Shown here piece after piece: positions 18,615 to 28,755 of a stretch of DNA of 64,000 nucleotides. Location: NCBI RefSeq assembly GCF_018219155.1, contig NZ_CP056123.1:868001-932000 (forward strand). The letters run 5' to 3'. The first letter of the stretch is position 1, and each line of letters begins with the position of its first letter. A program made the translations under genes and the position numbers. The notes beneath the pieces are model-generated. The model saw only the letters and a program-made list of their open reading frames with translations, made no database searches and had not been told where the DNA came from. The DNA comes from Moritella sp. 24. GTDB lineage: Bacteria; Pseudomonadota; Gammaproteobacteria; Enterobacterales; Moritellaceae.

Positions 18615-19052
18615 ATGCGGCTTAGTGGGCATGCTTTGCAGCAGGGGAGTACTTTATTTGAGGTGATGATCTGTTTATTCATGTTAATTCTTCCTATATT
18701 TGGTATGACAGCACTAAAGTTAACGCAGGCTCATATTGTGTTGCAGCAGTCACAATATAAATCAGCATGGGCATTGATGGAGTATAAGCAGAATGAATTA
18801 CGTTATTTAATCGATTCAATTGATGAATTTAATGCCTTAAGTTCAAATAGTGGTGGTGGCTTAGTGGCAGGTAATATCGATTACGATCAATATCAGTTTA
18901 ATTTAACCTGGCAGGTAACGGAAACCACCACGAAGGCGACATCGAGTTTACTAAAAGAGGTGATAGTTAAAATTAGCTGGGTTGAGAGAAATAATATTTC
19001 TCGGACGATTAGTGATATGACGACATTAAACCGGAATGTGATAGTGAGATAA
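18615..19052 (+). CDS. pilV: Type IV minor pilin, PilV-like
   Basis: A 145-residue prepilin. The leader MRLSGHALQQG ends in Gly and is followed by STLFEVMICLFMLILPIFG, with Glu at +5. The head has a helix (QYKSAWALMEYKQNEL) of the kind found in PilV and a short sheet (VIVKISWVERNN). It begins directly after the TAA of the preceding gene (no spacer), with AGGGA 6 bases before the ATG, so it is translationally linked. It is the last gene of the cluster: no pilY1 or pilE homologue follows, unlike the Pseudomonas fimU-pilVWXY1E order. Confidence 0.75.
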   Translation: MRLSGHALQQGSTLFEVMICLFMLILPIFGMTALKLTQAHIVLQQSQYKSAWALMEYKQNELRYLIDSIDEFNALSSNSGGGLVAGNIDYDQYQFNLTWQVTETTTKATSSLLKEVIVKISWVERNNISRTISDMTTLNRNVIVR

Positions 19053-19202
19053 AAACAATGTAAGTGTTGTGAACTATAATTTACGTTAAACTCAATATTT
19101 ATTGTTATTTTGTGACGAATTACTAATGTTTTATATTATCTTTTTCATTTAATTTGATATTATCCTGCCTTTATTGGTTTTTATGGATATTTAGGACGTG
19201 AT

Positions 19203-20417
19203 ATGGGTAGTAAAATAGCAGGGCTTTTTCAATTGAGTTTGGTTAAGCAGATCATTATTAGTATTGTTGCAGGTATTGCATTAGCGTATGCAGCACCTGA
19301 AATCGCTAAGGAAGCAAGCTTATTTGGTGGGTTGTTTGTTAGCGCACTAAAAGCTATCGCACCTTTATTAGTATTTGTATTAGTTATCTCTGCAATTGCA
19401 AATCAAGAATCTAACACCAATGCTAATATTCGACCAATTGTGGCCTTGTATTTATTCGGTACATTTGCAGCCGCTATCGTAGCCGTTAGCTTAAGCTTTT
19501 TATTCCCAATACAACTTAGCTTGATGACTGAAGCTGCTACCAATTCTGCGCCAAGTAATATTACTGACGTACTGCGTAACCTTATTTACAAAGTTGTAGA
19601 TAACCCGATTAATGCGATTGTAACAAGTAACTTTATTGGCGTATTAACTTGGGGTATTGGTTTTGGTGCAGCACTAAAACATGCCTCGTCAACAACAAAG
19701 AAAGTGATCAAAGATATTGCCGATGGTGTATCTAAGATTGTTCATGTTGTTATTCGTTTTGCACCGCTAGGTATCTTTGGTCTTGTATCATCAACATTTG
19801 CTACTGTTGGTTTCTCGGCTATGGCAAGTTACACCCATTTATTAGCGGTACTATTAACGTCGATGGCGGTTGTAGCATTAGTGGTTAATCCAATCATTTT
19901 GTTTGTTATGTCGCGTCAAAATCCATATCCATTAATTTTCCAGTGTCTACGTGAAAGTGGTATTACTGCATTCTTCACACGTTCATCTGCGGCAAATATT
20001 CCTGTCAATATGGAACTGTGTAAAAAGCTTAATTTACATAAAGATACTTACTCGGTATCTATCCCTCTGGGTGCAACGATTAACATGGGTGGTGCAGCGA
20101 TTACGATTACAGTGCTAACGCTTGCAGCGGTTAATACGTTAGGTATTGCAGTTGATTTACCAACTGCATTATTACTGAGTTTAATTGCGGCTATTTCGGC
20201 GTGTGGTGCTTCTGGTGTTGCCGGTGGTTCATTATTGTTAATTCCATTAGCTTGTAGCTTATTTGGTATCGATAACGATATTGCGATGCAAGTGGTTGCA
20301 ACGGGCTTCATTATTGGCGTATTGCAAGACTCGGCTGAAACTGCATTAAACAGCTCAACTGATGTGGTATTTACTGCTGCTGTAAGCCACGCTCATGAAA
20401 GAAAAACAGACGTATAA
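19203..20417 (+). CDS. sstT: Sodium:serine/threonine symporter SstT
   Basis: A 404-residue polytopic inner-membrane transporter of the DAACS (SDF) family that imports serine and threonine with Na+. The N-terminal [23 protein letters not shown]-like helices, the tip of hairpin 1 ([12 protein letters not shown]) and the family signature [21 protein letters not shown] are all visible, followed by hairpin 2 ([17 protein letters not shown]). Length fits E. coli SstT (414). AGGA precedes the ATG. It is monocistronic, ended by a terminator, and is followed by threonine aldolase on the same strand. Confidence 0.95.
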   Translation: MGSKIAGLFQLSLVKQIIISIVAGIALAYAAPEIAKEASLFGGLFVSALKAIAPLLVFVLVISAIANQESNTNANIRPIVALYLFGTFAAAIVAVSLSFLFPIQLSLMTEAATNSAPSNITDVLRNLIYKVVDNPINAIVTSNFIGVLTWGIGFGAALKHASSTTKKVIKDIADGVSKIVHVVIRFAPLGIFGLVSSTFATVGFSAMASYTHLLAVLLTSMAVVALVVNPIILFVMSRQNPYPLIFQCLRESGITAFFTRSSAANIPVNMELCKKLNLHKDTYSVSIPLGATINMGGAAITITVLTLAAVNTLGIAVDLPTALLLSLIAAISACGASGVAGGSLLLIPLACSLFGIDNDIAMQVVATGFIIGVLQDSAETALNSSTDVVFTAAVSHAHERKTDV

Positions 20418-20472
20418 AAATCATATATTAAGTGATTTACTGACGTAGTGAGCCACATATAGTACTTAATTA

Positions 20473-20506
20473 AGCAGCCAGTTAGCGATAACTGGCTGCT
20501 TTTTTA
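20473..20506 (+). terminator. Intrinsic terminator of sstT
   Basis: AGCAGCCAGTT and AACTGGCTGCT arms, loop of 6, followed by TTTTT. Confidence 0.92.
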
Positions 20507-20687
20507 TAAGAACGTAACAATCCGTAACAAAGTGCGAAATTAGACTGATTCTTGTTAGTCGGATGTTATACTCATTTACAATGCGCAAACCGAAATAGCA
20601 GTGGATTAAAACAGTCATTATCGATTTAATGATAAAGGTAGATTTCTGTATTAGTTTTGTATGAATTGTGGCGAAAGGAAGAAACAC

Positions 20688-21698
20688 ATGTTTGACTTTA
20701 GAAGTGATACTGTCACACAACCAACGGCTGATATGCGTAATGCGATGGCAACAGCAGTTGTAGGTGATGATGTTTATGGAGATGATCCAACGGTAAATAA
20801 GCTGGAAGAAATGGCTGCTGATCGTTATGGATTTGATGCTGCGATCTTTTGCTCGTCAGGTACACAAGCTAATTTACTCGCGATTATGGCGCACTGTCAG
20901 CGTGGCGACGAATATATTTGTGGCCAAAATGCACATAATTATCGTTGGGAAGGTGGCGGTGCAGCAGTATTAGGCAGTGTACAACCACAGCCAATTGCTA
21001 ACGAAGCGGATGGCACTATTTGCCTGCAAGCGATTCGCGACAATATTAAACCAGATGATGATCATCATGCTAAAACTAAATTATTATCATTAGAAAATAC
21101 CATTGGCGGTAAAGTATTACCGCTTGAGTATTTAGCACAAGCACAAGCGCTCGCATTTGAACATGGATTACGTATTCATCTTGATGGTGCGCGTGTCTTC
21201 AATGCTGCGGTTAAACTTGATGTAGATGCGAGTGAAATTACGCAGTATTTTGATTCAGCTTCTATCTGTTTATCGAAAGGACTTGCTGCACCGGTTGGCT
21301 CGTTATTACTCGGTTCAGAATCATTAATTCGCAGTGCAAGACGCTGGCGTAAAATGTTGGGCGGGGGAATGCGCCAAGCGGGTATTCTTGCGGCTGCAGG
21401 TATTCTAGCGTTAGAAGATCAAGTGGCCAAGCTCGCGATTGATCATGATAATACGCAGTATCTAGCTCGGCAATTATTGACGTTACCTGAGTTCACGTTT
21501 GATTTAGACAGTGTGCAAACCAATATGATTTTTACTCAGTACACGGGTAAAGACGGTAAAGCATTATCGGCTTATTTACGTACTAAAGGGATCATCATTA
21601 GTGCCAGTTCTGCTATTCGCTTTGTTGTTCATCAAGATATCAGTGTCGACGCAATCGACTTATTAATTGCTGAAATTAAGCATTTTCATTCAATGTAA
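20688..21698 (+). CDS. ltaE: Low-specificity L-threonine aldolase
   Basis: A 336-residue PLP enzyme that cleaves threonine and allo-threonine to glycine and acetaldehyde. Conserved blocks: FRSDTVTQPTADMRNAM at the N terminus, GDDVYGDDPTVN, FCSSGTQANLLAI, the LHLDGAR-type Asp (IHLDGARVFNA), and the Schiff-base lysine in SICLSKGLAAPVGS followed by RRWRKMLGGGMRQAG. The start is ATG 20688 with AAGGAAG 7 bases upstream; the in-frame ATG at 20661 lies before that site and is rejected. Length equals the E. coli enzyme (333). With SstT, Kbl and Tdh nearby it adds to a local group of threonine-use genes. Confidence 0.95.
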   Translation: MFDFRSDTVTQPTADMRNAMATAVVGDDVYGDDPTVNKLEEMAADRYGFDAAIFCSSGTQANLLAIMAHCQRGDEYICGQNAHNYRWEGGGAAVLGSVQPQPIANEADGTICLQAIRDNIKPDDDHHAKTKLLSLENTIGGKVLPLEYLAQAQALAFEHGLRIHLDGARVFNAAVKLDVDASEITQYFDSASICLSKGLAAPVGSLLLGSESLIRSARRWRKMLGGGMRQAGILAAAGILALEDQVAKLAIDHDNTQYLARQLLTLPEFTFDLDSVQTNMIFTQYTGKDGKALSAYLRTKGIIISASSAIRFVVHQDISVDAIDLLIAEIKHFHSM

Positions 21699-21774
21699 AG
21701 TGAAGCCTTATTTTGTGTAAATGAGGCGGATAAAATATAATTATTATAATAATAAAGGTAGTGTCGGAGTTATC

Positions 21775-22230
21775 ATGACAGATAAAACAACTGCAGTAGC
21801 AGATAAGCAAAAAGCGCAATTAGATAAATCAAGAATACCAACAGGCAGCTTGATTCTACGTACGCTAGCAATGCCAGCTGATACCAATGCAAATGGTGAT
21901 ATTTTTGGTGGCTGGATTATGTCTCAAATGGATATTGCAGGTGGTATTTTAGCGAAAGAGATCGCACAGGGTAGGGTTGCGACGATTTCTGTTGATGGTA
22001 TGACATTCCATCAGCCAGTAACGGTTGGTGATGTTGTTTGTTGCTATGGTTCGTGTACGCGTATTGGTAATTCATCGATGACAATTAAGTTAGAGATCTG
22101 GGTTAAACCAGTGATCGATGCGCCAAAGTTCAACTACCGTTATATTGTTACCGAGGCAACGTTCACGTATGTTGCGATTGATAACGATGGTAAGTCACGC
22201 AGTATTGAGCGTACATGCGAAGTTGAATAA
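21775..22230 (+). CDS. yciA: Acyl-CoA thioesterase YciA
   Basis: A 151-residue single hotdog-domain thioesterase. The signature LRTLAMPADTNANGDIFGGW with IMSQMDIAGG carries the active-site Asp of the YciA class, and VATISVDGMTFHQPV and TFTYVAID follow as in E. coli YciA, which hydrolyses a wide range of acyl-CoAs. The start at 21775 has GGAG at the right distance; the in-frame ATG at 21721 would add an unrelated basic stretch. The first 20 residues are a Lys-rich extension not found in E. coli. It follows ltaE by about 75 bases and may be co-transcribed. A terminator follows. Confidence 0.92.
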   Translation: MTDKTTAVADKQKAQLDKSRIPTGSLILRTLAMPADTNANGDIFGGWIMSQMDIAGGILAKEIAQGRVATISVDGMTFHQPVTVGDVVCCYGSCTRIGNSSMTIKLEIWVKPVIDAPKFNYRYIVTEATFTYVAIDNDGKSRSIERTCEVE

Positions 22231-22260
22231 TTTACCTGATAAATAATATCAGCGTACCAG

Positions 22261-22293
22261 CGGAACATTCTTGTTTGAAGTGTTCCGTTATTT
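22261..22293 (+). terminator. Intrinsic terminator of yciA
   Basis: CGGAACA and TGTTCCG arms with a 13-base loop, then TTATTTTT. Confidence 0.75.
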
Positions 22294-22667
22294 TTAATTT
22301 CATTCCTGAGTTAACATTATTTCACTCGCGAAATCACGTCATATTATCCGTTCTGCACCTCGTTAATACGCACTAAATACAGCATTTTCATCATAATAAG
22401 GTTTAATACAAACTTATTAACAATAGATCCTAAGTACAAGTATCTGGTCAGACCACGTTTGGTTTTATGGTATTTTATTACTAATCTAAGAATGTTACTG
22501 TTTTTTTTAAGAATAACCTTTCTAAAATTGAATTCCAGACTAACCTTATTTCTACTGAATTTATTTTAATAAAAAATTGTTTCTAGTTAGTTTTATAGTT
22601 GTTGCTAGGTATGTTTAATTTGTAAGCGCTGTTTCAGGTAGAGAGACTCGCTTGGGGAGATAGAAAA
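22294..22667. other. AT-rich gap before the sigma-factor gene
   Basis: About 370 bases without a supported ORF. It should hold the promoter and leader of the sigma-factor gene. I see no clear -35/-10 pair or operator. The strong GGGGAGA ribosome site belongs to the next gene. Confidence 0.5.
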
Positions 22668-23522
22668 ATGGAATTATCTAACGAGTCAAATGCACTAGAT
22701 GTCTACATGTTTCAAGTTAATCAAAGTAGTAAGTTACTGACAAAAGAAGAGGAGTACGAAACTGCGATGGCCTCTCATGAAGGGGACGAAAAAGCACGGC
22801 AACGTATGATCCAATCAAATTTACGTTTAGTGATAAATATTGCCAAGCGCTATCAACATACTTCGCTACCACTCGTTGATATTATTCAGGAAGGGAATAC
22901 TGGATTAATTCACGCGGTCGAAAAGTTTGATGCAACAAAAGGTTTCCGTTTTTCGACTTACGCAGTGTGGTGGATTAAAAACAATATCGAACGTTTTATT
23001 ATGAATCAGTCTCGCACAATTCGAGTGCCTATTCATATTGGTAAGGTTTATAAACGCATTTTAAAAACAGCACGTGAACAAGAATTAGACTTGCAATGTA
23101 ATCAGGATGTGATGGCATTGGCAGAATTACTGGAAATGCAGCACGAACAAGTTACCGAAGTGTTATCCTACTACTTTAATGAAGCGAGTTTAGATAAAAC
23201 GATTGTCACCGATCGTGACTCGAGTACAGCCTTAGTTGACATGTTAGAAGATTACTCTATCTGTAAGCCCAATGATGAACTCGAAGATGCGGATACTTTA
23301 TGTTATTTGGATGAAGTGTTAGGCCATTTATCTGAACGAGATCGAAAAATTATTGAGCTGAGATTCGGATTAGGTGAAGAAGACCCGTTAACGTTACATG
23401 TTATTGGTGAACGTTTGTCTATGTCGAGAGAACGAATCCGCCAAATTATTAATTTAAGTTTACAGAAAATTCAGCCTGAGTTACTGCAAAATACAGTACA
23501 AAAACAAGATTATCTCAATTAA
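22668..23522 (+). CDS. RpoS/RpoQ-like group 2 sigma factor
   Basis: A 284-residue sigma-70-family protein that begins at region 1.2 (LDVYMFQVNQSSKLLTKEEE) and has regions 2 (QSNLRLVINIAKRYQ, DIIQEGNTGLIHAVEKFD, GFRFSTYAVWWIKNNIERFI), 3 (RTIRVPIHIGKVYKRI) and 4 (LSERDRKIIELRFGLGEE, MSRERIRQI). The order, the IMNQSRTIRVPIH motif and the size place it with RpoS; it is shorter than E. coli RpoS (330) and divergent, as in the RpoS-like RpoQ of vibrios. In the helix that reads the -12 base, Trp-Trp-Ile-Arg-Gln is replaced by Trp-Trp-Ile-Lys-Asn. GGGGAGA lies 7 bases before the ATG. It stands alone between terminator-bounded genes. It is probably an extra sigma factor and not the main RpoS, whose usual nlpD neighbour is absent. 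Confidence 0.82.
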   Translation: MELSNESNALDVYMFQVNQSSKLLTKEEEYETAMASHEGDEKARQRMIQSNLRLVINIAKRYQHTSLPLVDIIQEGNTGLIHAVEKFDATKGFRFSTYAVWWIKNNIERFIMNQSRTIRVPIHIGKVYKRILKTAREQELDLQCNQDVMALAELLEMQHEQVTEVLSYYFNEASLDKTIVTDRDSSTALVDMLEDYSICKPNDELEDADTLCYLDEVLGHLSERDRKIIELRFGLGEEDPLTLHVIGERLSMSRERIRQIINLSLQKIQPELLQNTVQKQDYLN

Positions 23523-23710
23523 GTAATCGACAGCATACTCACTGATTTTCTGTATATATACAAAGGAATATATTTTCAGCTATTATCGTTATCTTTAGTT
23601 TTTTTCTTTAGATTATGATAGTTTAGCCGGGTATATTCCTTCGTCATTTTAGCCCGTCCAGTAGTTACGACTGATAGCATACTGCACTTTTTCATATATA
23701 TGAGATATCA

Positions 23711-25399
23711 ATGAGCACAACAAATCGTCCTCTGTATTTGCCCTACGCTGGCTCTTCACTATTAGAAACTCCTTTATTAAATAAAGGCAGTGGTTTTAGT
23801 GCTATTGAGCGTCAAAGTTTCAATCTTACTGGTTTAATTCCGCCGATGGTTGAATCAATCCAAGAACAATCTGAACGTGCTTACAAGCAATTCTCTGGTT
23901 TTGAGAATTCGATGGATAAACACGTTTATTTGCGTAATATTCAAGATACTAACGAAACCCTTTTTTATCGTTTAGTTGACGATCATCTTGAAGAGATGAT
24001 GCCAATTATTTATACCCCAACGGTTGGCGCTGCATGTCAGCAATTCTCAGATATCTATCGTCGTGCTCGTGGCCTATTTATCTCTTATCCTGAACGTGAA
24101 AATATTGATGATATTTTACATAATGTGAACAAGCAGAATGTAAAAGTAATCGTAGTAACGGATGGTGAGCGTATTCTTGGTCTAGGCGATCAAGGTATTG
24201 GTGGTATGGGTATTCCAATTGGTAAGCTGTCATTGTATACGTCATGTGGTGGTATTAGCCCTGCTAACTGCCTACCAATCGTGCTTGATGTTGGTACTAA
24301 TAATGAAAACCGCTTGAAAGATCCTATGTACATGGGCTGGCGCAAACCGCGTATCGATCAAGACAAATACAATGAATTTTTAGATCTGTTTATTGATGCA
24401 GTAAAACGCCGCTGGCCAAATGTATTATTACAGTTTGAAGATTTTGCACAACAAAATGCAATGCCATTGTTGAAGCGCTATAAAGATGAAATTTGCTGTT
24501 TCAATGATGATATTCAAGGTACAGCTGCAGTGACACTTGGTAGTTTAATGGCGGCATGTCGTGCTGCTAAAACAAAACTGAGCGAACAAAAGGTTACCTT
24601 CTTAGGTGCTGGTTCTGCTGGTTGTGGTATTGCTGAGCAAATCGTAGCGCAAATGAAATCTGAAGGTTTATCTGACAGTGCTGCACGTGCTCGTGTATTC
24701 ATGGTTGATCGTTTTGGTGTGTTGACTGACAAAATGCCAAACTTACTCGACTTCCAACAGAAGCTCGTGCAGCATCAAGGTTTACGTGATGAATGGAATA
24801 TCGACAGTGATGTGATCTCATTACTTGACGTGATGGTACATGCTAAACCATCTATTCTGATCGGTGTATCTGGCCAACCGGGTCTGTTTACTGAGCAAGT
24901 GATTAAAACGATGGCTGCAAATACTGAGCATCCAATTGTATTCCCGCTTAGTAACCCAACATCACGTGTAGAAGCGACACCACAAGACATCATCCGTTGG
25001 ACTGAAGGTCGTGCACTTGTCGCAACGGGTAGCCCTTTCCCAGCTGTAAGTTATGGTGATGATTTGATTACCATTGCACAATGTAACAATAGTTACATTT
25101 TCCCTGGTATCGGCTTAGGTGTACTAGCAGCAGAAGCAACGCGTGTAACAAATGCAATGTTAATGGCTGCAAGTCGTGCATTAGCAGATTGTTCTCCATT
25201 AGGTCGTGATGGTGAAGGTCCATTATTACCGCCATTAGCGGATATTCATTCAGTAAGTAAAGAGATTGCTTTCTGGGTTGCGAAAACAGCACAGCTGCAG
25301 GGTGTTGCTTTACAAACATCAGATGAAGCTATCCGCGCTAATATTGAAAAGAATTTCTGGTTACCAGAATATCGTCAATATAAGCGTGTTGCTAACTAG
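23711..25399 (+). CDS. maeA: NAD-dependent malic enzyme
   Basis: A 562-residue malic enzyme of the large MaeA/SfcA class, which decarboxylates malate to pyruvate. Visible are [15 protein letters not shown], the catalytic Tyr segment [32 protein letters not shown], the metal-binding FEDFAQQNA and NDDIQGTA, the nucleotide-binding [13 protein letters not shown], and ATGSPFPAV near the end. Length matches E. coli MaeA (565). A ribosome site is weak (GAGATATCA). It is monocistronic and ends at a strong terminator. Confidence 0.96.
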   Translation: MSTTNRPLYLPYAGSSLLETPLLNKGSGFSAIERQSFNLTGLIPPMVESIQEQSERAYKQFSGFENSMDKHVYLRNIQDTNETLFYRLVDDHLEEMMPIIYTPTVGAACQQFSDIYRRARGLFISYPERENIDDILHNVNKQNVKVIVVTDGERILGLGDQGIGGMGIPIGKLSLYTSCGGISPANCLPIVLDVGTNNENRLKDPMYMGWRKPRIDQDKYNEFLDLFIDAVKRRWPNVLLQFEDFAQQNAMPLLKRYKDEICCFNDDIQGTAAVTLGSLMAACRAAKTKLSEQKVTFLGAGSAGCGIAEQIVAQMKSEGLSDSAARARVFMVDRFGVLTDKMPNLLDFQQKLVQHQGLRDEWNIDSDVISLLDVMVHAKPSILIGVSGQPGLFTEQVIKTMAANTEHPIVFPLSNPTSRVEATPQDIIRWTEGRALVATGSPFPAVSYGDDLITIAQCNNSYIFPGIGLGVLAAEATRVTNAMLMAASRALADCSPLGRDGEGPLLPPLADIHSVSKEIAFWVAKTAQLQGVALQTSDEAIRANIEKNFWLPEYRQYKRVAN

Positions 25400-25447
25400 T
25401 TAATACCCCTAAATATGTAATCCATATAGGTATTACCTACTGATATT

Positions 25448-25481
25448 AAAAAAAACCAGCTACTTTAGCTGGTTTTTTTTA
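25448..25481 (+). terminator. Intrinsic terminator of maeA
   Basis: AAAACCAGCTA and TAGCTGGTTTT arms with A run before and T run after. Confidence 0.92.
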
Positions 25482-25640
25482 TCGATTTTATTGGTTATAT
25501 GTTGCAATAAGTGGTGCTGAGTAACAATTTTGCAAAAAATACTTGCCTATTTGACATATACTTCTGGCTTGATCAGCTATGTTTAGTAGAATGCGTGGCG
25601 TTTCTCTATCAAATCGACATTAACCTTAGGAGTTGGCCAG

Positions 25641-26831
25641 ATGACCACATCATTTTATTCGCAAATTCAATCTCAGCTAGAACAAACTAAAGCTGATGGC
25701 CTTTATAAAAAAGAGCGAGTGATTACTTCTGCCCAAAATGCCAACATTCAAGTGGCGGGAAATGAAGTTGTTAACTTCTGCGCGAACAACTATTTAGGCT
25801 TAGCTAACCATGCAGACCTAATTGCGGCGGCGCAATCTGGTTTAGATAGTCATGGTTTTGGTATGGCGTCAGTACGCTTTATCTGTGGTACACAAGACAA
25901 ACATAAAGAATTAGAAAGCAAGATCAGTACTTTCCTAGGTATGGAAGATACGATTCTGTATACGTCTTGCTTTGATGCAAACGCGGGTTTATTTGAGACA
26001 TTATTAGGTGCAGAAGATGCAATTATCTCTGATGAACTAAACCACGCATCAATTATTGATGGTGTACGTTTATGTAAAGCAAAACGCTTCCGTTATAAAA
26101 ATAACGACATGACATCACTAGAAGAACAACTTATTGCTGCTGATGCGGCTGGTGTTCGTCATAAGCTAATCGCAACTGACGGTGTATTCTCAATGGACGG
26201 CGTTATCGCTAACCTACAAGGTGTTTGTGACCTTGCAGACAAATACAACGCACTCGTAATGGTTGATGATTCACATGCAGTTGGTTTCGTCGGTGAAGGC
26301 GGTCGTGGTACCCCTGAGCACTGTGGCGTAATGGACCGTGTTGATATCATCACGGGTACACTAGGTAAAGCATTAGGCGGCGCATCAGGCGGTTACACAT
26401 CAGCTAAAAAAGAAGTTGTTGATTGGTTACGTCAGCGTTCACGTCCATACCTATTCTCAAACTCTGTAGCACCAACAATTGTTGCAGCATCAATTCGTGT
26501 AATCGAAATGATGGAAGAAGGTCATGAACTGCGTGCAAAAGTTAAATCTAACGCAGAGCATTTCCGCCGTGAAATGAGTGCAGCAGGCTTTACACTTGCT
26601 GGTGCTGACCACGCAATCGTACCCGTTATGATTGGTGATGCAGCCCTTGCTGCTGAAATGTCAGATCGTTTATTAGCAGAAGGCATCTACGTAATTGGTT
26701 TCTCTTTCCCAGTGGTTCCACATGGTAAAGCACGTATCCGTACACAAATGTCAGCAGCGCACAGCGTAGAACAAATTGATATTGCAATTGCCGCATTTAC
26801 CCGTATCGGTAAAGATCTTGGCATTATCTAA
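25641..26831 (+). CDS. kbl: 2-amino-3-ketobutyrate CoA ligase (glycine C-acetyltransferase)
   Basis: A 396-residue PLP enzyme of the alpha-oxoamine synthase family. It splits 2-amino-3-ketobutyrate, the product of Tdh, into glycine and acetyl-CoA. Landmarks: [66 protein letters not shown] with the PLP-binding Asp and His, and the Schiff-base lysine in [14 protein letters not shown]. Length equals E. coli Kbl (398). AGGAG lies 8 bases before the ATG. It is the first gene of the kbl-tdh operon, with 34 bases to tdh. Confidence 0.98.
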   Translation: MTTSFYSQIQSQLEQTKADGLYKKERVITSAQNANIQVAGNEVVNFCANNYLGLANHADLIAAAQSGLDSHGFGMASVRFICGTQDKHKELESKISTFLGMEDTILYTSCFDANAGLFETLLGAEDAIISDELNHASIIDGVRLCKAKRFRYKNNDMTSLEEQLIAADAAGVRHKLIATDGVFSMDGVIANLQGVCDLADKYNALVMVDDSHAVGFVGEGGRGTPEHCGVMDRVDIITGTLGKALGGASGGYTSAKKEVVDWLRQRSRPYLFSNSVAPTIVAASIRVIEMMEEGHELRAKVKSNAEHFRREMSAAGFTLAGADHAIVPVMIGDAALAAEMSDRLLAEGIYVIGFSFPVVPHGKARIRTQMSAAHSVEQIDIAIAAFTRIGKDLGII

Positions 26832-26865
26832 ACTTAATATCATCTAAATAAGTGGATTGAAGAAA

Positions 26866-27891
26866 ATGAAAGCACTAGCAAAATTAAAACCTGAACAAGG
26901 TATTTGGATGACAGATGTGGAAAAGCCAACGCTTGGACACAATGACCTGTTAATCAAGATCCGTAAAACTGCGATTTGCGGTACTGATATCCATATTTAT
27001 AACTGGGATGATTGGTCACAAAAGACAATTCCAGTACCTATGGTTGTCGGTCACGAATACGTGGGCGAAGTTGTTGGCATCGGCCAAGAAGTTCGTGGCT
27101 TCACGTTAGGTGATCGTGTTTCTGGTGAAGGTCACATTACTTGTGGTCACTGTCGTAACTGTCGTGCAGGCCGCACACATTTATGCCGTAACACAACGGG
27201 TGTTGGTGTTAACCGTGAAGGTGCATTCGCTGAGTATTTAGTGATTCCAGCATTTAACGCATTCAAATTACCAGATGATGTTTCTGATGATATGGCTGCA
27301 ATCTTTGACCCGTTTGGTAACGCTGTACACACAGCATTATCATTTGACGTTGTTGGTGAAGATGTATTAATCACAGGTGCTGGTCCTATTGGCATCATGG
27401 CTGCTGCAGTATGTAAGCACGTTGGTGCACGTAATGTAGTGATCACAGATGTGAATGAATACCGTCTAGATCTAGCTCGTAAAATGGGTGTGACTCGCGC
27501 TGTAAACGTAGCAACAGAATCACTTAAAGACGTGATGGATGAGCTTAAAATGACTGAAGGCTTCGATGTGGGTCTTGAAATGTCAGGAGTACCATCTGCA
27601 TTTAGCGATATGCTAGATAAGATGAACCATGGCGGTAAAGTTGCTATGCTAGGTATTCCACCAAATGACATGAGCATCGAATGGGGCAATGTTATCTTTA
27701 AAGGTTTAGTTATTAAAGGTATCTACGGCCGTGAAATGTTTGAAACTTGGTACAAAATGGCTGCATTAATTCAGTCAGGTTTAGACCTAACACCAATCAT
27801 CACGCACAATTTCCCAATTGATCAATTCCAAGAAGGTTTTGATATTATGCGTTCAGGTATGTCTGGTAAAGTTATTCTAGACTGGGAATAA
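26866..27891 (+). CDS. tdh: L-threonine 3-dehydrogenase
   Basis: A 341-residue zinc-dependent medium-chain dehydrogenase, identical in length to E. coli Tdh. It oxidises threonine to 2-amino-3-ketobutyrate. The catalytic zinc ligands appear in [11 protein letters not shown] and GHEYVGEV, the structural zinc cysteines in [15 protein letters not shown], and the NAD motif in [12 protein letters not shown]. The start is ATG 26866 ([12 protein letters not shown]); the in-frame TTG at 26857 is three codons earlier and overlaps the ribosome site. It is the second gene of kbl-tdh and ends at a strong terminator. Confidence 0.98.
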   Translation: MKALAKLKPEQGIWMTDVEKPTLGHNDLLIKIRKTAICGTDIHIYNWDDWSQKTIPVPMVVGHEYVGEVVGIGQEVRGFTLGDRVSGEGHITCGHCRNCRAGRTHLCRNTTGVGVNREGAFAEYLVIPAFNAFKLPDDVSDDMAAIFDPFGNAVHTALSFDVVGEDVLITGAGPIGIMAAAVCKHVGARNVVITDVNEYRLDLARKMGVTRAVNVATESLKDVMDELKMTEGFDVGLEMSGVPSAFSDMLDKMNHGGKVAMLGIPPNDMSIEWGNVIFKGLVIKGIYGREMFETWYKMAALIQSGLDLTPIITHNFPIDQFQEGFDIMRSGMSGKVILDWE

Positions 27892-27921
27892 TATAACGCT
27901 AATCACATAGATTAACGATGA

Positions 27922-27959
27922 AAGGGTAAGTCTGAAATAATCAGGCTTACCCTTTTTTA
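27922..27959 (+). terminator. Intrinsic terminator of kbl-tdh
   Basis: AAGGGTAAG and CTTACCCTT arms extended by TCTGA/TCAGG pairing, then TTTTTT. Confidence 0.92.
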
Positions 27960-28071
27960 TTGTCTTTAATACGTTTATTTTTATAAAACAGTATTATATT
28001 TTGGGAAAGTGTCGTGATGAAGATGTTATAATATAACACTGTGATTTATTTAGAGTGAATAGTAATTACCC

Positions 28072-28755
28072 ATGATGATCGTCAATGAAAATTATGTTGT
28101 AGATTTCGATGATGCAATGATTTTGAGTTTAAGTACTGGATTACGCACAAGTTTAGGCAGTAATGAGGTGGCATTATTACGCTATATGATCCAGCAACAA
28201 GGCAAGTTGTTACTTCGTCAAGACTTGATGGAGGAAGTGTGGCTAAGTAAAGGCATTATTGTTGAAGATAGTAGCTTGTTACATGCGATCTCTAATTGTC
28301 GAAAAGCACTCGAAGATAAAGACACGCAAATTATTCAAACACAACGTGGTAAAGGTTATATCTTTTTAGGCAAAGTGGAACCGTATTCTACCGAGCCCCT
28401 TGAAGACAGTGAGCAAGAAAAACATGAAAATGCTATCACTGATGCAGGGCCTGCGAATACTACTTCTTTAAAAAACACCAACAATGTTAATTCATGGTGG
28501 CGCTATTTTGCGGTGTATTTATTAATAACTGTCTCTTCATTTATGCTTTGGCGTCAGTTTTCATCGCCATGGCGTTCTGCAGAGTATTATTATATTGAGC
28601 AGTTTGCTAAATGTGTTTTTACTGATCCGGCAACAGCAACCGAAACCATATTTCAGGACGTGACGATTTACCATGCCAATGGCTTGTCTTTGTTAATCGA
28701 TACAACCGAAACTTCTATTAGTTATCAGGATGATTCGGAGGTGGACTGTGAATAA
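28072..28755 (+). CDS. ToxR-like membrane-anchored transcription regulator
   Basis: A 227-residue protein with three parts. Residues 1-105 form an OmpR/ToxR-type winged helix (LGSNEVALLRYMIQQQGKLL, EEVWLSKGIIVEDSSLLHAI, then the wing IIQTQRGKGYIFLG). An acidic linker follows (about 106-140). A single membrane helix (about 143-162, YFAVYLLITVSSFMLW) leads to a 65-residue periplasmic end with exactly two cysteines (KCVF just after the membrane, and VDCE at the C terminus), the layout of the ToxR disulphide. The next gene overlaps by 8 bases and is ToxS-like. In vibrios ToxRS senses bile, pH and membrane state and controls porins. Here the signal and targets are unknown. Start codons at 28072 and 28075 are adjacent. 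Confidence 0.8.
   Translation: MMIVNENYVVDFDDAMILSLSTGLRTSLGSNEVALLRYMIQQQGKLLLRQDLMEEVWLSKGIIVEDSSLLHAISNCRKALEDKDTQIIQTQRGKGYIFLGKVEPYSTEPLEDSEQEKHENAITDAGPANTTSLKNTNNVNSWWRYFAVYLLITVSSFMLWRQFSSPWRSAEYYYIEQFAKCVFTDPATATETIFQDVTIYHANGLSLLIDTTETSISYQDDSEVDCE

Noticed and set aside
27147-27689. 180-codon ORF opposite tdh
   Set aside because: Antisense shadow; no ribosome site.
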